DNA of 6,001 bases, from positions 1 through 6,001 of the forward strand of contig JAITHQ010000033.1 in the NCBI GenBank assembly GCA_031279925.1, given 5' to 3'. The position numbers and the translations under genes were made by a program. Shown here one piece after another: positions 5,885 through 6,001 of the stretch. The DNA comes from Treponema sp. (GTDB lineage Bacteria; Spirochaetota; Spirochaetia; Treponematales; Breznakiellaceae). Position 1 is the stretch's first letter, and each line of letters begins with the position of its first letter. Under the pieces are notes generated by a model. That model saw only the letters and a program-made list of their open reading frames with translations. It had not been told where the DNA came from and made no database searches.

Positions 5885-6001
5885 CAAACGCGCAAAAATA
5901 TTAATCAGGCCCCCCCCCCCCCCCGCGCCGCGGGGGCTGGAATTTTGTTTAGTTTTTATATTTGTGTTGGTAAGGCGAGGACAGAATAAGAAGAAATTAA
6001 A
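5877..6001 (+). CDS. Possible start of an overlapping downstream gene (doubtful, runs off the window)
   Basis: A TTG at 5877 begins a frame that overlaps the end of the phosphorylase gene by eight bases and stays open for all 41 codons to the window edge. GGAGGTGATT at 5866-5875, a near-perfect complement of the 16S rRNA 3' end, sits with its GGAGG core six bases before the TTG. The frame reads LADKRAKILIRP, then five prolines from the poly-C run, then a short hydrophobic stretch (LEFCLVFIFVLV) and a basic end. I recognise no family. Against it: the Shine-Dalgarno-like bases simply encode the conserved C-terminal VEVILG of the phosphorylase, the start codon is the weakest common one, and the same DNA forms a terminator-like hairpin. 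It may be only a chance opening. Confidence 0.22.
   Translation, partial: MADKRAKILIRPPPPPAPRGLEFCLVFIFVLVRRGQNKKKL
5910..5924. repeat. Poly-C homopolymer tract, 15 C residues
   Basis: Fifteen consecutive C residues lie 26 bases beyond the phosphorylase stop codon. Runs of this length slip readily during replication and are also prone to sequencing error, so the length may vary between cells or be misjudged. The tract supplies the left arm of the following GC-rich hairpin. Confidence 0.95.
5920..5957 (+). terminator. Probable intrinsic terminator of the operon
   Basis: Bases 5920-5926 (cccccgc) pair with 5930-5936 (gcggggg) around a three-base loop, giving a seven-pair all-GC stem, and the longer C run lets the left arm slide. 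A T-rich stretch (aattttgtttagttttt) follows after four bases at 5941-5957. The T run is interrupted and slightly distant from the stem, so termination may be imperfect. It is placed correctly, 36 bases after the phosphorylase stop. It conflicts with the doubtful overlapping ORF; I favour the terminator. Confidence 0.5.

Overview
This window holds one plus-strand catabolic operon of four intact genes: a lipoprotein sugar-binding protein, two CUT1-type ABC permeases, and a glycoside hydrolase family 94 phosphorylase that most resembles N,N'-diacetylchitobiose phosphorylase. The coding regions are GC-moderate (about half G+C or a little more by eye), while the control region in front of them is very A/T-rich. 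The relaxed lipobox, the binding-protein/permease arrangement without an ATPase, and the gene content suggest an anaerobic, carbohydrate-scavenging bacterium. A spirochaete of the Treponema type from a gut or other polysaccharide-rich habitat is my best guess. That placement is an inference from style; no rRNA or marker gene is present.

Layout. Bases 1-146 form an elaborate imperfect palindrome: a 14-bp perfect terminal inverted repeat encloses two large hairpins and a central hairpin, and no gene is present. Bases 147-325 are A/T-rich intergenic DNA with small inverted repeats and long T tracts. A near-consensus sigma-70 promoter (TTGACA, 17-bp spacer, TAGAAT) lies at 326-354 and would start transcripts about 12 bases before the first start codon. 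The genes follow at 373-1728 (binding protein), 1750-2646 (permease 1), 2649-3491 (permease 2) and 3494-5884 (phosphorylase). Gaps between them are 21, 2 and 2 bases, so the last three are probably translationally coupled. After the phosphorylase come a run of 15 C residues, a GC-rich hairpin and a T-rich stretch that look like an intrinsic terminator. The same DNA also stays open in a different frame from a TTG codon just behind a perfect Shine-Dalgarno-like sequence, so the start of a further gene cannot be excluded.

How it works together (inference from families). The lipoprotein captures a beta-linked disaccharide outside the membrane and the two permeases import it, using an ATPase encoded elsewhere, as is common for CUT1 importers. 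The cytoplasmic phosphorylase then splits it with inorganic phosphate into a sugar-1-phosphate and a free sugar, saving one ATP-equivalent compared with hydrolysis. Chitobiose from chitin is the most likely substrate. Cellobiose or cellobionic acid are the alternatives.

No wholly new protein system is visible. The least explained parts are the symmetrical structured element at the left edge and the poly-C/hairpin/possible overlapping ORF at the right edge.
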